From NCBI GenBank assembly GCA_949538655.1, contig CATISE010000074.1, positions 1-17,210 of the forward strand: a stretch of 17,210 nucleotides of DNA, read 5' to 3'. The DNA comes from Marine Group II euryarchaeote MED-G33 (lineage in GTDB: Archaea > Thermoplasmatota > Poseidoniia > Poseidoniales > Thalassarchaeaceae). Positions 1 to 7,558 of the stretch are shown here, piece by piece; position 1 is the first letter of the stretch; each line of letters starts with the position of its first letter. The position numbers and the translations under genes were made by a program. The notes below the pieces were generated by a model. The model was not told where the DNA came from and made no database searches. It was given only the letters and a program-made list of their open reading frames with translations.

Positions 1-1107
1 ACCATTCGACAATATCGCAAGAAGCGATCGACTTGGACAGTGGGTGCCGTCGGTGCACTTCTCGTTGTCATCGTCTTGCTATTCTACATCGATGCGATGG
101 GCGCGGGTATCGATTCTGTGGACGATGATGGCGATGGACTCCTCGATGAGGACTCCTCGTCTTGGACGGAATGGGAGAACATGCAGTACGCGGGCCGAGA
201 GGTGAGTGGTCCGATGGCAGATGATGATGGTGATTGTTTGGCTTTGGAACCATGGTTACGTGATTCCAATGATGACGGTGTCGATTGCAATGTCGTTTAC
301 ACGTACGACCGCTCTGGAATGGTAACTTCGATTAATCCCGATCGGAATGTCGATGAAGATCCTGATGAAAGTGAATTCCTTGAAGAAGCATTACACCGTT
401 CATTCCTACTTGGATTTGGAAAGTTTGGTTTCCTGTTCATCTTGGGTATTTTTGTCCCGCTTTTCCTCGCAACAGGATTGATTCGCGATGAGATGGATTC
501 GGGAACCCTGCACTATCTAGTTGGCAAACCGATTGCTAGAGCCGAGATTTTGATGTATCGTTTGCTAGGGTTTATTGGCTTAGCATGGCCTTATTTTGTC
601 GGTTTATTTGTTCTATCAGCACTTGTGACGGGTATTTTTGGTCCAGGGGATTCAATCTACAGATTCTCTGATTTGGGCATTTGGTTTGGTGTTCTGATTG
701 CGACATTCCTCACGGTTCTCGCATATGGTGCTGTATTCATCACCTTCGGTATTGTTGCAGGACGCTATGGTGTTCTGGTCGCACTACTGTTTGCGGTATG
801 GGAATTTTTCATGATGTTCTTGGCGATGATTGGGACGACGCGAGACATGGGTATCGCCTCACTCTCGATTTCGTTCTGGGGTTCTGAAATCATCAATTCT
901 ACGGCTTGGCTGGTTTGGGGTGATTTCGCAATGATGTCGGGTCAATCCCTGGCGGTAGACATAGCCCTTTGGACGGTTTGGTATAGTCCATTCCCAACCA
1001 CCTCACCCTTGGTGAATATGATTATCTCAATCGTGGTACTAATCATTATTTCAGGACTATTTGTCTTAATCGGACAATCTTCGTTCAAGAAACGTGAACT
1101 AAACTGA
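1..1107 (+). CDS. ABC-2 type transporter permease with acidic extracytoplasmic loop (5' partial)
   Basis: This is a membrane permease subunit of an ABC-2 type exporter; the substrate cannot be told. The frame is open to base 1 with no start (visible N-terminus TIRQYRKKRSTW), so the gene begins upstream; the GTG at 40 lies within it. After a basic stretch comes TM1 (about nt 40-90), then a roughly 110-residue extracytoplasmic loop (nt 91-415), then about five more hydrophobic segments. The segment after TM2, 'LIRDEMDSGTLHYLVGKPI', is typical of ABC-2 permeases, where a cytoplasmic loop follows the second helix. The loop is very acidic, with a DDDGDGLLDED stretch (nt 121-159) resembling Ca2+-binding thrombospondin type 3/EF-like loops, a second DDDGD, and two cysteines that could form a disulfide. 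An ATP-binding subunit is expected upstream. The next gene starts 9 bp downstream, suggesting an operon. Family assignment is firm; calcium binding is inference. Confidence 0.85.
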   Translation, partial: TIRQYRKKRSTWTVGAVGALLVVIVLLFYIDAMGAGIDSVDDDGDGLLDEDSSSWTEWENMQYAGREVSGPMADDDGDCLALEPWLRDSNDDGVDCNVVYTYDRSGMVTSINPDRNVDEDPDESEFLEEALHRSFLLGFGKFGFLFILGIFVPLFLATGLIRDEMDSGTLHYLVGKPIARAEILMYRLLGFIGLAWPYFVGLFVLSALVTGIFGPGDSIYRFSDLGIWFGVLIATFLTVLAYGAVFITFGIVAGRYGVLVALLFAVWEFFMMFLAMIGTTRDMGIASLSISFWGSEIINSTAWLVWGDFAMMSGQSLAVDIALWTVWYSPFPTTSPLVNMIISIVVLIIISGLFVLIGQSSFKKRELN

Positions 1108-1116
1108 GGCCTTCAA

Positions 1117-2313
1117 ATGGAGAAAATTCCCCCAACCACATTTGGAGGGGATCTCTCATCCTTGTGGCGCCTGGACACTTTGCCTCCTCTACGCCGTTTG
1201 TCATGGTGGTGGTGGTGGTGGCTGATTGTCCTCCCTGATGCTGAGAATCCAAAGAGGAGTCGTCAACTGATGGTTTTGTGGTCTACCAAGGATGCTCCAC
1301 ACGTCCGTGTGAATGAACACGATTGGAAACCTGAAGGTCGCTTCCATATCGACGAGGATGGGCGACATACATTGCCAGGGATGGTGTGTGCATGGTGGTA
1401 TGATGGTAAAGACATGCATGAACCCTATCTGATGCGTGAACTACGTATTGCAGCAATGGATGGCCAACATCCAGATTGGCCAGGTTCAGGCGATTTTCCA
1501 GGTTCAGGTGCAGTGATTCCCGTGTCAGAGGATGATCTATCCATGGGTCTAGCTGATGATGGAAGTCACTTTTGGTTGCGATGTAAAGGTGATGATTCTG
1601 CGGTTGAAAAAGGGGCCCCCCGTTCATTCGACCTGAAGATTACTCCTTGGACCAAAGCTGCCTCATCTGCAGCATATTCAAACAATGTTTTCGGCAATAA
1701 CATGGGGTATGATATCATCCGCCTTCACGCTTGTAAATGCCAAGGTATGGTCGACGAGGATAGTGTGCAAGGGAGTGCTTACTTCCAGAAAGTGACAGTT
1801 CAAGCACCTTCGATTCCTTGGTTTTGGGGTTTCCTTCATTTCAGTGATGGTACTTACTTAGATTGGTTCATTCCTCACGCATCATTCTCAATGACGGCCA
1901 GGGATTCACGCGCTTGGAAACTTCGCGATATTGCTCGGGCACCACTCAAGACAGCAGGATTATTGCACGATGAGAAAAGAGGCCGGAGTGAGCGATTTGA
2001 ACGGTGCGAGGTTGAATTGTTACCGCCAGAATCTGATGGGGATTGTGATTCTAGAGGGGAGTTGTTGCCTCGATTTTCGATACGGGTCTGGAATGGTCGA
2101 ACCCAAGTCGGTCTCAAAGTCCGCGCATCAAACCGTGCGCACTGGAAGTTCGATCAACCGACCCGAGCAGGTCTCGTGAGTCATCTCACATACAATGAAT
2201 ATCCATTGGAGGTTGAATCATTGACGATACTTGATGAGAAAGGGGTTCGGACATTGGATGATTTCGATTGGGTTCATGGAAATGCCGAACATGCTTGGGG
2301 ATTATTGCACTAA
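1117..2313 (+). CDS. Hypothetical protein with a hexa-tryptophan run; possible lipocalin/CrtC-like fold
   Basis: I do not recognise this 398-residue protein with certainty. The ATG at 1117 follows a TGAGG site (1105-1109) at suitable spacing and lies 9 bp after the ABC permease, so the two are probably co-transcribed. Residues 30-35 are six consecutive Trp encoded by six TGG codons. Residues 1-40 hold the only hydrophobic stretch, ending LIVLP, but it is not a clear signal peptide or helix. The rest is beta-rich with many aromatics: WWYDGKDMHEPY (about 97-108), a middle part with NNMGYDIIRLHA and GSAYFQKV, then IPWFWGFLHFSDGTYLDW. Short Tyr/Trp strands of the 'W.wg..f.dG' kind recall AttH/CrtC (hydroxyneurosporene synthase) two-lipocalin proteins, but this is a weak resemblance and no function is claimed. 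Being next to an exporter permease, a role with lipids or pigments at the membrane is possible but unproven. Confidence 0.75.
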   Translation: MEKIPPTTFGGDLSSLWRLDTLPPLRRLSWWWWWWLIVLPDAENPKRSRQLMVLWSTKDAPHVRVNEHDWKPEGRFHIDEDGRHTLPGMVCAWWYDGKDMHEPYLMRELRIAAMDGQHPDWPGSGDFPGSGAVIPVSEDDLSMGLADDGSHFWLRCKGDDSAVEKGAPRSFDLKITPWTKAASSAAYSNNVFGNNMGYDIIRLHACKCQGMVDEDSVQGSAYFQKVTVQAPSIPWFWGFLHFSDGTYLDWFIPHASFSMTARDSRAWKLRDIARAPLKTAGLLHDEKRGRSERFERCEVELLPPESDGDCDSRGELLPRFSIRVWNGRTQVGLKVRASNRAHWKFDQPTRAGLVSHLTYNEYPLEVESLTILDEKGVRTLDDFDWVHGNAEHAWGLLH

Positions 2314-2379
2314 TCTTTGATTCGCAGGTTGGCAGAAGATTCATCATCGTTCGTGCACAGCAGTATATGAGGGAGAGCC

Positions 2380-3471
2380 ATGAGTGATGAAGAAATGAAG
2401 AGGAGTATGGGTTCAGCAATTGAACCACCATCCGTGGGCAGTTCTGAGTATACACCGACTCCAGAACCTACACCTTTGAACGAAAATGAGGGCCTCCGTG
2501 CGAAATTGAGGCTCTATGATGAAGAAGAACTTCTCATGATCCGACGCCCCTCGTTATTCGCCTTCATGCCGGCTTACTTGGTTGGTCTGGGTGTTTTGGC
2601 GATTCACCTATTCTTTGGATGGGCACAGGCACCAGAGGATGCGACATTCATTGAATCAGTGTTCTACTTCTTGGTTGAAGTCAGTGGTTGGGCTGGCGGG
2701 GCAGGTTTTGCTTTCGTCATGCTGTTTTTCACATGGTTAAATCGCCTCATCAATCATCCTGCGAGTGGAAAATGGATGACATCTGTCCTCCTGCTTTCGT
2801 CATTGACGCCCTTCCTTCTGCAAATTGATGGAGTCATACGCCTCTTCTCTGATTCGACATTTGAAATGCCAATTGAATGGAATTTCACGCTATTTGGTGT
2901 CCTATGGACGGCGATTATCTGGGGCGTGACATTCTGGTATCAGAAGAGCTTCCTTTACGCTGTAACATCTGATCGAATCATTCACCACCAGTCATTCATC
3001 TACGAACGCGATGGTTTGACATTCCTCCACGAGAATATTCGAGCGGTAATGAAGCGAAGAACACCCATCGGTGCCATGTTTGGATATGCGACCGTATACT
3101 GCAATATTGGTGATCAATCACATGTCGCATCAGAGACAATCGGTGGCGGCGTCGCTGTTACCACACCCCCTGCCGACCCAAACTCGACACCAGGTGGTGT
3201 TCTGAAGTGGATTGGACGCATCTTCTTCTTGGTTACGTATCAACGAACTGTGAAGATTGAGCGTTTCACTCCAGACATCTCATTCTATGGTATTCGGCAG
3301 TGGCAAGAAGCCTACGATTTGATGCTAAAGATGATGGATGCCAATTCCGCTGTTACAAAGGCAGAAGAGCAACTTGAGGTACAGAAGCAGATGGTCGAAT
3401 TACTCTCTCAAGGCAAAGGCGATGATTCAGCAGAAGACCTCCCAGATGTGGATGAGTTGTTGGATTTCTGA
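2380..3471 (+). CDS. Membrane protein with four helices and a PH-like domain
   Basis: This is a 363-residue integral membrane protein of unknown role. The ATG follows GAGGGA (2369-2374). Residues 1-40 form a Pro/Glu-rich disordered cytoplasmic tail. Hydrophobic helices lie at about 58-79, 95-119, 133-149 and 169-186. The segment after the last helix, 'FLYAVTSDRIIHHQSFIYERDG' with 'IRAVMKRRTPIGAMFGYATV' further on, has the layout of bacterial PH domains (bPH2/DUF304): strand, T.DRii, a long strand, then the '..G...GyatV' turn. A second hydrophobic piece near 277-288 interrupts this domain. The C-terminus (about 320-350) is predicted to be a coiled coil (KAEEQLEVQKQMVELLSQ) and ends in an acidic tail. 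Such proteins usually act as membrane-anchored scaffolds; that is family knowledge and not shown here. A 66-bp gap with no clear promoter separates it from the upstream gene. Confidence 0.8.
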   Translation: MSDEEMKRSMGSAIEPPSVGSSEYTPTPEPTPLNENEGLRAKLRLYDEEELLMIRRPSLFAFMPAYLVGLGVLAIHLFFGWAQAPEDATFIESVFYFLVEVSGWAGGAGFAFVMLFFTWLNRLINHPASGKWMTSVLLLSSLTPFLLQIDGVIRLFSDSTFEMPIEWNFTLFGVLWTAIIWGVTFWYQKSFLYAVTSDRIIHHQSFIYERDGLTFLHENIRAVMKRRTPIGAMFGYATVYCNIGDQSHVASETIGGGVAVTTPPADPNSTPGGVLKWIGRIFFLVTYQRTVKIERFTPDISFYGIRQWQEAYDLMLKMMDANSAVTKAEEQLEVQKQMVELLSQGKGDDSAEDLPDVDELLDF

Positions 3472-3501
3472 GTGACCCATTCGCGCCGCTTTATTCATAG
3501 G

Positions 3502-3522
3502 GGGTTTCGACCCGCAAGGGTC
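3502..3522 (+). promoter_or_regulatory. Two mutually exclusive tetraloop hairpins just before the TPR gene
   Basis: Bases 3502-3513 read GGGT-TTCG-ACCC, a 4-bp stem with a UUCG tetraloop. Bases 3509-3522 read GACCC-GCAA-GGGTC, a 5-bp stem with a GCAA (GNRA) tetraloop that ends one base before the ATG at 3524. The two share ACCC (3510-3513), so only one can form at a time. A TTTATT element at about 3490-3495 could be a TATA box; if it is, transcription would start near 3518 and the hairpins would exist only in read-through RNA from upstream. A regulatory role is an inference. Confidence 0.4.
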
Positions 3523-3523
3523 C

Positions 3524-4039
3524 ATGTCAGACGAGATTATGCTACAAGCCGCGCAAGCAATGTCCGCAGGTGACTTCAAAGGGGCCATGGATGTTTTTCA
3601 GAGCCTCATAGATTCAGAACCCGAAAACCCCATCGGTCACTATGGTTGGGCCGAGTCGGCATTTATGCGACTTTCAATCGATATGGAAGAAGATGTGCCC
3701 GCTGGAAAAATCATGCAGGTTTACAAAAAAGCAATGGCTTTGGATGAAGAGAATATTGAGTATGTAGCCAGTTTTGCCAATTTTTGCCTTGATTGCGGCC
3801 GAATTCCAATGGCGATCAAAGAATACCAGCGTCTAGAGAAGATGGCAGATTTGGCCGATATCCCTGTTGAGGATACCTTATTCGATGCAAGCCGATTGAT
3901 TGTGGATGCAATTGAAAGGGTTGGACAAGGAAGAGATAGCCCAATGATTCAACCTTGGTTGAAACAAGCATTGATTTGGGCTGTTGGTGGCCTTGGTTAT
4001 TCTGCAGAAGATGCAGTTGCAACCCTGACCAGCGAGTGA
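3524..4039 (+). CDS. TPR repeat protein
   Basis: This is a 171-residue soluble all-helical protein. Three degenerate tetratricopeptide repeats can be seen: about 4-35 (A..AM.AGDFKGAMDVFQSLID.EPEN), 39-75 (GWAESAF ... VYKKAMALDEEN) and 79-110 (ASFANFCLDCGRIPMAIKEYQRLEK). The C-terminus is helical and ends in GGLGYSAEDAVATL. TPRs mediate protein-protein contacts; the partner is unknown. Its stop codon overlaps the truA start (TGATG), so translation is probably coupled and the two are one transcription unit. Just upstream lie paired hairpins with alternative folds (3502-3522). There are no catalytic motifs and no membrane segment. Confidence 0.8.
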   Translation: MSDEIMLQAAQAMSAGDFKGAMDVFQSLIDSEPENPIGHYGWAESAFMRLSIDMEEDVPAGKIMQVYKKAMALDEENIEYVASFANFCLDCGRIPMAIKEYQRLEKMADLADIPVEDTLFDASRLIVDAIERVGQGRDSPMIQPWLKQALIWAVGGLGYSAEDAVATLTSE

Positions 4040-4941
4040 TGGTGTGTCCCATGGGGGCGGTCCGTGTCGCCATTGCCGTCGGCTATTTGGGTAGAGGTTA
4101 CAGTGGTTCACAAGTTCAACCCAACGTACCCACTGTTCAAGGCGAGTTGGAGGCCGCCCTATTCCGCCTGAAGTGGTGTGAACACGGCACTCATCCAGTG
4201 ACTCTGTCAAGTCGTACGGATGGCGGCGTTGATGCAAGAATGAATATTGGGAGTTTTGATCTGCCTGAACAAATTTGGAACAGCGTAGGGGAGAAAGGAA
4301 TTATCACCGCAATCAATGATCAGATTCCAACCGACATTCGAGTTTGGGCGGCACAATCAGTAGATTCAGATTTACGAACAAGGAATGCTTATTGTCGAAC
4401 CTATCTTTATCGTTTACAAGCGTTGAAAGGTTGGCCCAGTGTGACGGTTTCAGATTTATCCCAGTGGTGTTCACTCTTCATCGGCGAGCATGACTTCCGC
4501 AACTTTTGCCGCCCGCAAGAAGGGCGCTCGACGGTGAAGCGAGTATTGGCCTGCGAACCTTGGTTGGATGAAAATAAAGAAATTCTCGGATTCTCGATCA
4601 AGGCAGAAGGATTCGTGTGGAATCAAGTCCGTCGAATTGCTTCGGCAATGCTAGGATTGGCCCGGGGTCGTTTTTCATCAGATGAAATTCGTGAAGCACT
4701 CACCTCTCCAGAGACACCTGCTGATTTCGGTCGCTCAGAACCCGAATGGCTCACATTGTGGTCGATTGATCACCCTGGGACTCCACATCTTTGTCAGCAA
4801 TCAGAAATCGATTTTGAACTTCCCCTGTTTGCTGAAAGTGTACCTGATGGTCGCGCCTATCGTTTGTGGGCTAACAAAGCCAGAGGTGAGCAAGATCAGT
4901 TACACCAGTCAGCCTGGTTAACATACCTCAACTCAAGTTGA
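4039..4941 (+). CDS. truA: tRNA pseudouridine synthase TruA
   Basis: TruA converts uridines at positions 38-40 of the tRNA anticodon stem to pseudouridine in the cytoplasm. The protein has 300 residues from ATG 4039. The catalytic motif is SSRTDGGVDAR, with the nucleophile Asp at residue 61. Further family marks are the N-terminal VAIAVGYLGRGYSGSQ.QPN..TVQGELE segment, the CRTYLYRL strand, the EHDFRNFCR segment, and 'GFVWNQVRRIASAMLGLARG'. The start overlaps the TPR gene stop by one base (TGATG), and a second ATG at 4051 (MGAVRVAI) is an equally good start. The frame stays open upstream into the TPR gene (TTG at 3955), but that part has no TruA similarity. The 3' end overlaps the convergent riboflavin kinase gene by 14 bp. 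Confidence 0.95.
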   Translation: MVCPMGAVRVAIAVGYLGRGYSGSQVQPNVPTVQGELEAALFRLKWCEHGTHPVTLSSRTDGGVDARMNIGSFDLPEQIWNSVGEKGIITAINDQIPTDIRVWAAQSVDSDLRTRNAYCRTYLYRLQALKGWPSVTVSDLSQWCSLFIGEHDFRNFCRPQEGRSTVKRVLACEPWLDENKEILGFSIKAEGFVWNQVRRIASAMLGLARGRFSSDEIREALTSPETPADFGRSEPEWLTLWSIDHPGTPHLCQQSEIDFELPLFAESVPDGRAYRLWANKARGEQDQLHQSAWLTYLNSS

Positions 4942-5422
4942 GTATGACAAGATCTCCATCCGAAATACTGAGTGCATCTCTCAAAAATTCTGTAGAAATG
5001 ACCTCTACTACATCGACGTGCCTCGTCAAATCAGGGATGAGAATTGCGCAAGGCAATTCCTGCTCATCAGAACGAATGGTCGCATGGAATGCGGTCGCCC
5101 CTCCAAATGAGCGACCTTCTCTCAAGAATCCTCGAATTCGAATCGCATTGGTATTTGAGACATCAATGAGTTCCGAATTCGCTTTCATTTCATCTGCGAT
5201 ATCCAATGTATCGACTCCGGAAAGGCTGCGAAGAGCGACATAGGTTGACAAATCCTTACCATCGACTTTGACATTGAGGGTTCCGGGCCATGCTTCATTT
5301 TCGAGAATGGCCTTGAATTGAGTCTGGTAGTGGTCTTGAGCCATGAAGACTTGTGCACGTCCGAGTCCACTACTGACCGTTCCGGTGAGGCGCATGGGCG
5401 AGCGCGTGCGCCCCCCCCTCAT
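4928..5422 (-). CDS. ribK: CTP-dependent riboflavin kinase (archaeal DUF120 family)
   Basis: Archaeal RibK phosphorylates riboflavin to FMN using CTP instead of ATP. The family signatures are in order: G.V.SGLG (residues 14-21), PGTLNVKV (46-53), IRGFLREGRSFGGATAFHATI in the middle, then AILIPDLTRHVDVVEVI (126-142) and LRDALSISDGD near the end. The length of 164 is normal for a stand-alone enzyme without the fused HTH domain. The ATG at 5422 overlaps the upstream gene stop as ATGA, pointing to coupled translation. The ATG at 5395 (MRLTGTV) fits the usual family N-terminus better and makes 155 residues. The first ten codons include a run of eight G (plus-strand C8, 5411-5418). The 3' end overlaps truA on the other strand. 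Assignment is firm; the exact start is open. Confidence 0.9.
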   Translation of the reverse strand: MRGGRTRSPMRLTGTVSSGLGRAQVFMAQDHYQTQFKAILENEAWPGTLNVKVDGKDLSTYVALRSLSGVDTLDIADEMKANSELIDVSNTNAIRIRGFLREGRSFGGATAFHATIRSDEQELPCAILIPDLTRHVDVVEVISTEFLRDALSISDGDLVILNLS

Positions 5423-6303
5423 AACCGTTCAAGCGTGAACGAATCCCCTTCTTTGACCAAGCCCCATCCCATTCTAGTCAATTCAGCCAATTCGGGTGAG
5501 TCTGGATTGCAGAGTGGATTTGTGTGATTCAGATGTAAGAATCGAATGTCGGGGTCATTTATCCCCTTACTTCCAAGTCGTTCCATACTTTCGCAGACCG
5601 TAGGGTGGGGGATTTCACTCAAATCACGATGTTGCAATTCGTTTGAATCCCAGAATGTACCATCGATTAGGGCAATATCAATTTCCAAACCAGACAACCA
5701 CTCTCGAATTGTCTGACCTGAAAGTGTATCAGTCCATGCATCATGATCTGGCATGAATAGAAGTTTACAATTTCGCCCTTCGATTATAATCGCATGATTA
5801 TCGCTCAATTCATCACGATGGGGGATTGGAATTGGTTTGATTCTAAATCCACATCCAACAGATGGTTCAAACGCTTCATTTGCTTTCCAAAGCTTAGGAT
5901 TGATGACACCATCTTCACAGAGTAGTTTCCAAACTGGGTTTCGTTCGATTAGTGAGGCGACTGATTCACTGCAATGGACTGTGAGACCATGTAGCCCCAT
6001 GACCTCCTTGCCGAACAACCCCAGTCCATCGATGTGCCCAAGGTGGCTGTGGGTGAGTGATAGTGAGTTCAAGGGCTGAATATTTGGTTCGACCAAATCC
6101 CAAATTTCAAACTGCTCCCCCATTGAACGACTGGCCTCAATAAGATGTGCCGAACCATCGCTTCCAACAATTCCAAGGCTGACGGGGAAGCGTCTCAAAC
6201 CCTCACCTGAGCGGATGATTTTACAACATTCTCTCATGCAACCAGGCTGTGGAACTCCACCATCCTGTGCCGTGCCAAGAACGGTCACCCGCACGTCTCG
6301 CAT
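5419..6303 (-). CDS. PqqB-like metallo-beta-lactamase-fold hydrolase
   Basis: This is a soluble metallo-hydrolase often labelled 'PQQ biosynthesis protein B', although no PQQ genes are nearby; the substrate is unknown. The start is set at ATG 6303 (MRDVRVTVLGTAQDGG), which has AGGGG a few bases upstream and matches the usual N-terminus; ATG 6318 would add five residues. Marks of the family, numbered from 6303: LGTAQDGGVPQPGC near the start with two more Cys, and the metal motif THSHLGH (His85, His87, His90) in which Gly89 stands where classic MBL enzymes have Asp. Then come PHRDE (His162), MPDHDAW (Asp186), DGTFWD (Asp214) and HLNHTNP (His260). HxHxGH is, as I recall, normal in this subfamily. 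It lies upstream of ribK with a 4-base ATGA overlap. It is divergent from the PLP gene with only 28 bp between the starts. Confidence 0.88.
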   Translation of the reverse strand: MRDVRVTVLGTAQDGGVPQPGCMRECCKIIRSGEGLRRFPVSLGIVGSDGSAHLIEASRSMGEQFEIWDLVEPNIQPLNSLSLTHSHLGHIDGLGLFGKEVMGLHGLTVHCSESVASLIERNPVWKLLCEDGVINPKLWKANEAFEPSVGCGFRIKPIPIPHRDELSDNHAIIIEGRNCKLLFMPDHDAWTDTLSGQTIREWLSGLEIDIALIDGTFWDSNELQHRDLSEIPHPTVCESMERLGSKGINDPDIRFLHLNHTNPLCNPDSPELAELTRMGWGLVKEGDSFTLERL

Positions 6304-6331
6304 GGGTGCCCCTAGCATCCTCTTGACATGA

Positions 6332-7558
6332 ATGTCTTGGCGTAAGCATCAACAGCCAATCGACACTGCCCCTGTCATGGCACGCGAGCATCGATGGATG
6401 GCTGAGCGCTACGAAGAGCTGGTTGCAGGTGGCCTCAATTGGGATCCTCCTACCCTAGAAAGTGCAAATGAACCAGAGTGTACTGTCGATGGTCAACAGA
6501 TGATCATGTTGTCTGCTAACAATTACCTCAATTTGACGACCCATCCAAAAGTGATGTCGGCAATGATTGAGGCGACTCAGAAGTATGGTGCGGGGAGCGG
6601 TTCAGTTCGGGCGATTTCGGGAACCATGGACATTCATTTGGCCGCCGAGGAAGCGGTCGCGAGATTCAAGGGTGTAGAAGCCAGCCTCATCTATAGTGCA
6701 GGATATACCGCCAATGTGGGACTCATACCAACCTTGGTTCAGGGCAAGCAAGATGTGATCATTTCAGATGAACTGAATCACGGTTCAATCATTGATGGTG
6801 TCCGTCTAACAAAGGCCCAGCGAGCCGTGTATCCTCACAATGATATGGGGGGTCTTGAACAAGCCCTCAAAGATCATGCTGATGCCGATCGAAAACTCAT
6901 CATCACCGACGGCGTTTTCTCAATGGATGGAGACATTTGTCCATTGGACGAAATCACCGAATTGGCGGAGGCCCATGATGCAATGATTTTGGTTGATGAT
7001 TGTCATGGCGAAGGTGTGATGGGTGAAAAGGGCGCAGGAATCGTAGATCATTTCGGTTTACAAGGTCGTGTTGATTTTGAAGTGGGCTCTTTCTCCAAAG
7101 CGCTTGGTGTCCAAGGTGGAATCCTAGCAGGTAGCGCTCAAATGCGAACACATGCGTTGAATCATTCTCGTTCTTGGTTGCTCTCCGGAAGCCAACCACC
7201 GGGCGTTGCAGCAGCTCAAAAGGCAGCGGTTGAAGTCTTGATGGATGAACCACAGCACCATGCACGCCTTTGGTCCAATACAAATCGTTTCAGAGCAGAA
7301 ATGAACAGCCTTGGATTTGATTTGGGTGTTTCAACAACCCCAATCATTCCAGTCATGTGTGGGGACAGCCGGTTGGCGAAAGATTTGGTCTCAGCCCTCA
7401 GGGACGAGGGTATCGTAGCAGGTGCAATCGTATTCCCAATGGTCGCAAGAGATGCAGCACGCGTCCGTAACCAGTTATCTGCAGGTTTGACAGATCAACA
7501 GTTAGACTCAATTCTTGCAGGGTATGAATCAGCAGGCAGAAAGGTTGGCCTCATCTGA
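6332..7558 (+). CDS. PLP-dependent alpha-oxoamine synthase family enzyme (KBL/BioF-like)
   Basis: This fold-type I aminotransferase-like enzyme joins an amino acid with an acyl-CoA or cleaves the reverse product. Members include 2-amino-3-ketobutyrate CoA ligase (KBL), 8-amino-7-oxononanoate synthase and serine palmitoyltransferase. Length is 408. Visible marks are SANNYLNLTTHP (61-72), GAGSGSVRAISGTMDIH (86-102), ELNHGSIIDG (147-156), TDGVFSMDGD (192-201), VDDCHGEGVMG (221-231, with the Asp and His that contact PLP) and GSFSKALG with the Schiff-base Lys256. The C-terminal domain contains RNQLSAGLTDQQLD. KBL is the most likely function because the sequence is closest to the 'VDD.H..G..G' form, but no threonine dehydrogenase gene is in view, so BioF or another activity remains possible. 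No clear ribosome binding site precedes the ATG. The stop abuts the next gene's stop with no gap. Confidence 0.9.
   Translation: MSWRKHQQPIDTAPVMAREHRWMAERYEELVAGGLNWDPPTLESANEPECTVDGQQMIMLSANNYLNLTTHPKVMSAMIEATQKYGAGSGSVRAISGTMDIHLAAEEAVARFKGVEASLIYSAGYTANVGLIPTLVQGKQDVIISDELNHGSIIDGVRLTKAQRAVYPHNDMGGLEQALKDHADADRKLIITDGVFSMDGDICPLDEITELAEAHDAMILVDDCHGEGVMGEKGAGIVDHFGLQGRVDFEVGSFSKALGVQGGILAGSAQMRTHALNHSRSWLLSGSQPPGVAAAQKAAVEVLMDEPQHHARLWSNTNRFRAEMNSLGFDLGVSTTPIIPVMCGDSRLAKDLVSALRDEGIVAGAIVFPMVARDAARVRNQLSAGLTDQQLDSILAGYESAGRKVGLI

Noticed and set aside
1201..1627. Minus-strand open frames opposite the hexa-Trp gene
   Set aside because: They are low-complexity antisense shadows (poly-Pro and His-rich) with no domain similarity or ribosome binding site.
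3955..4038. Upstream extension of truA from a TTG at 3955
   Set aside because: It lies wholly inside the TPR gene in another frame and has no TruA similarity; the TGATG overlap start at 4039 (or 4051) fits the family.
5419..6303. Part of a PQQ biosynthesis operon
   Set aside because: Only the PqqB-like fold is present; no PqqA, C, D or E homologue is in the window.
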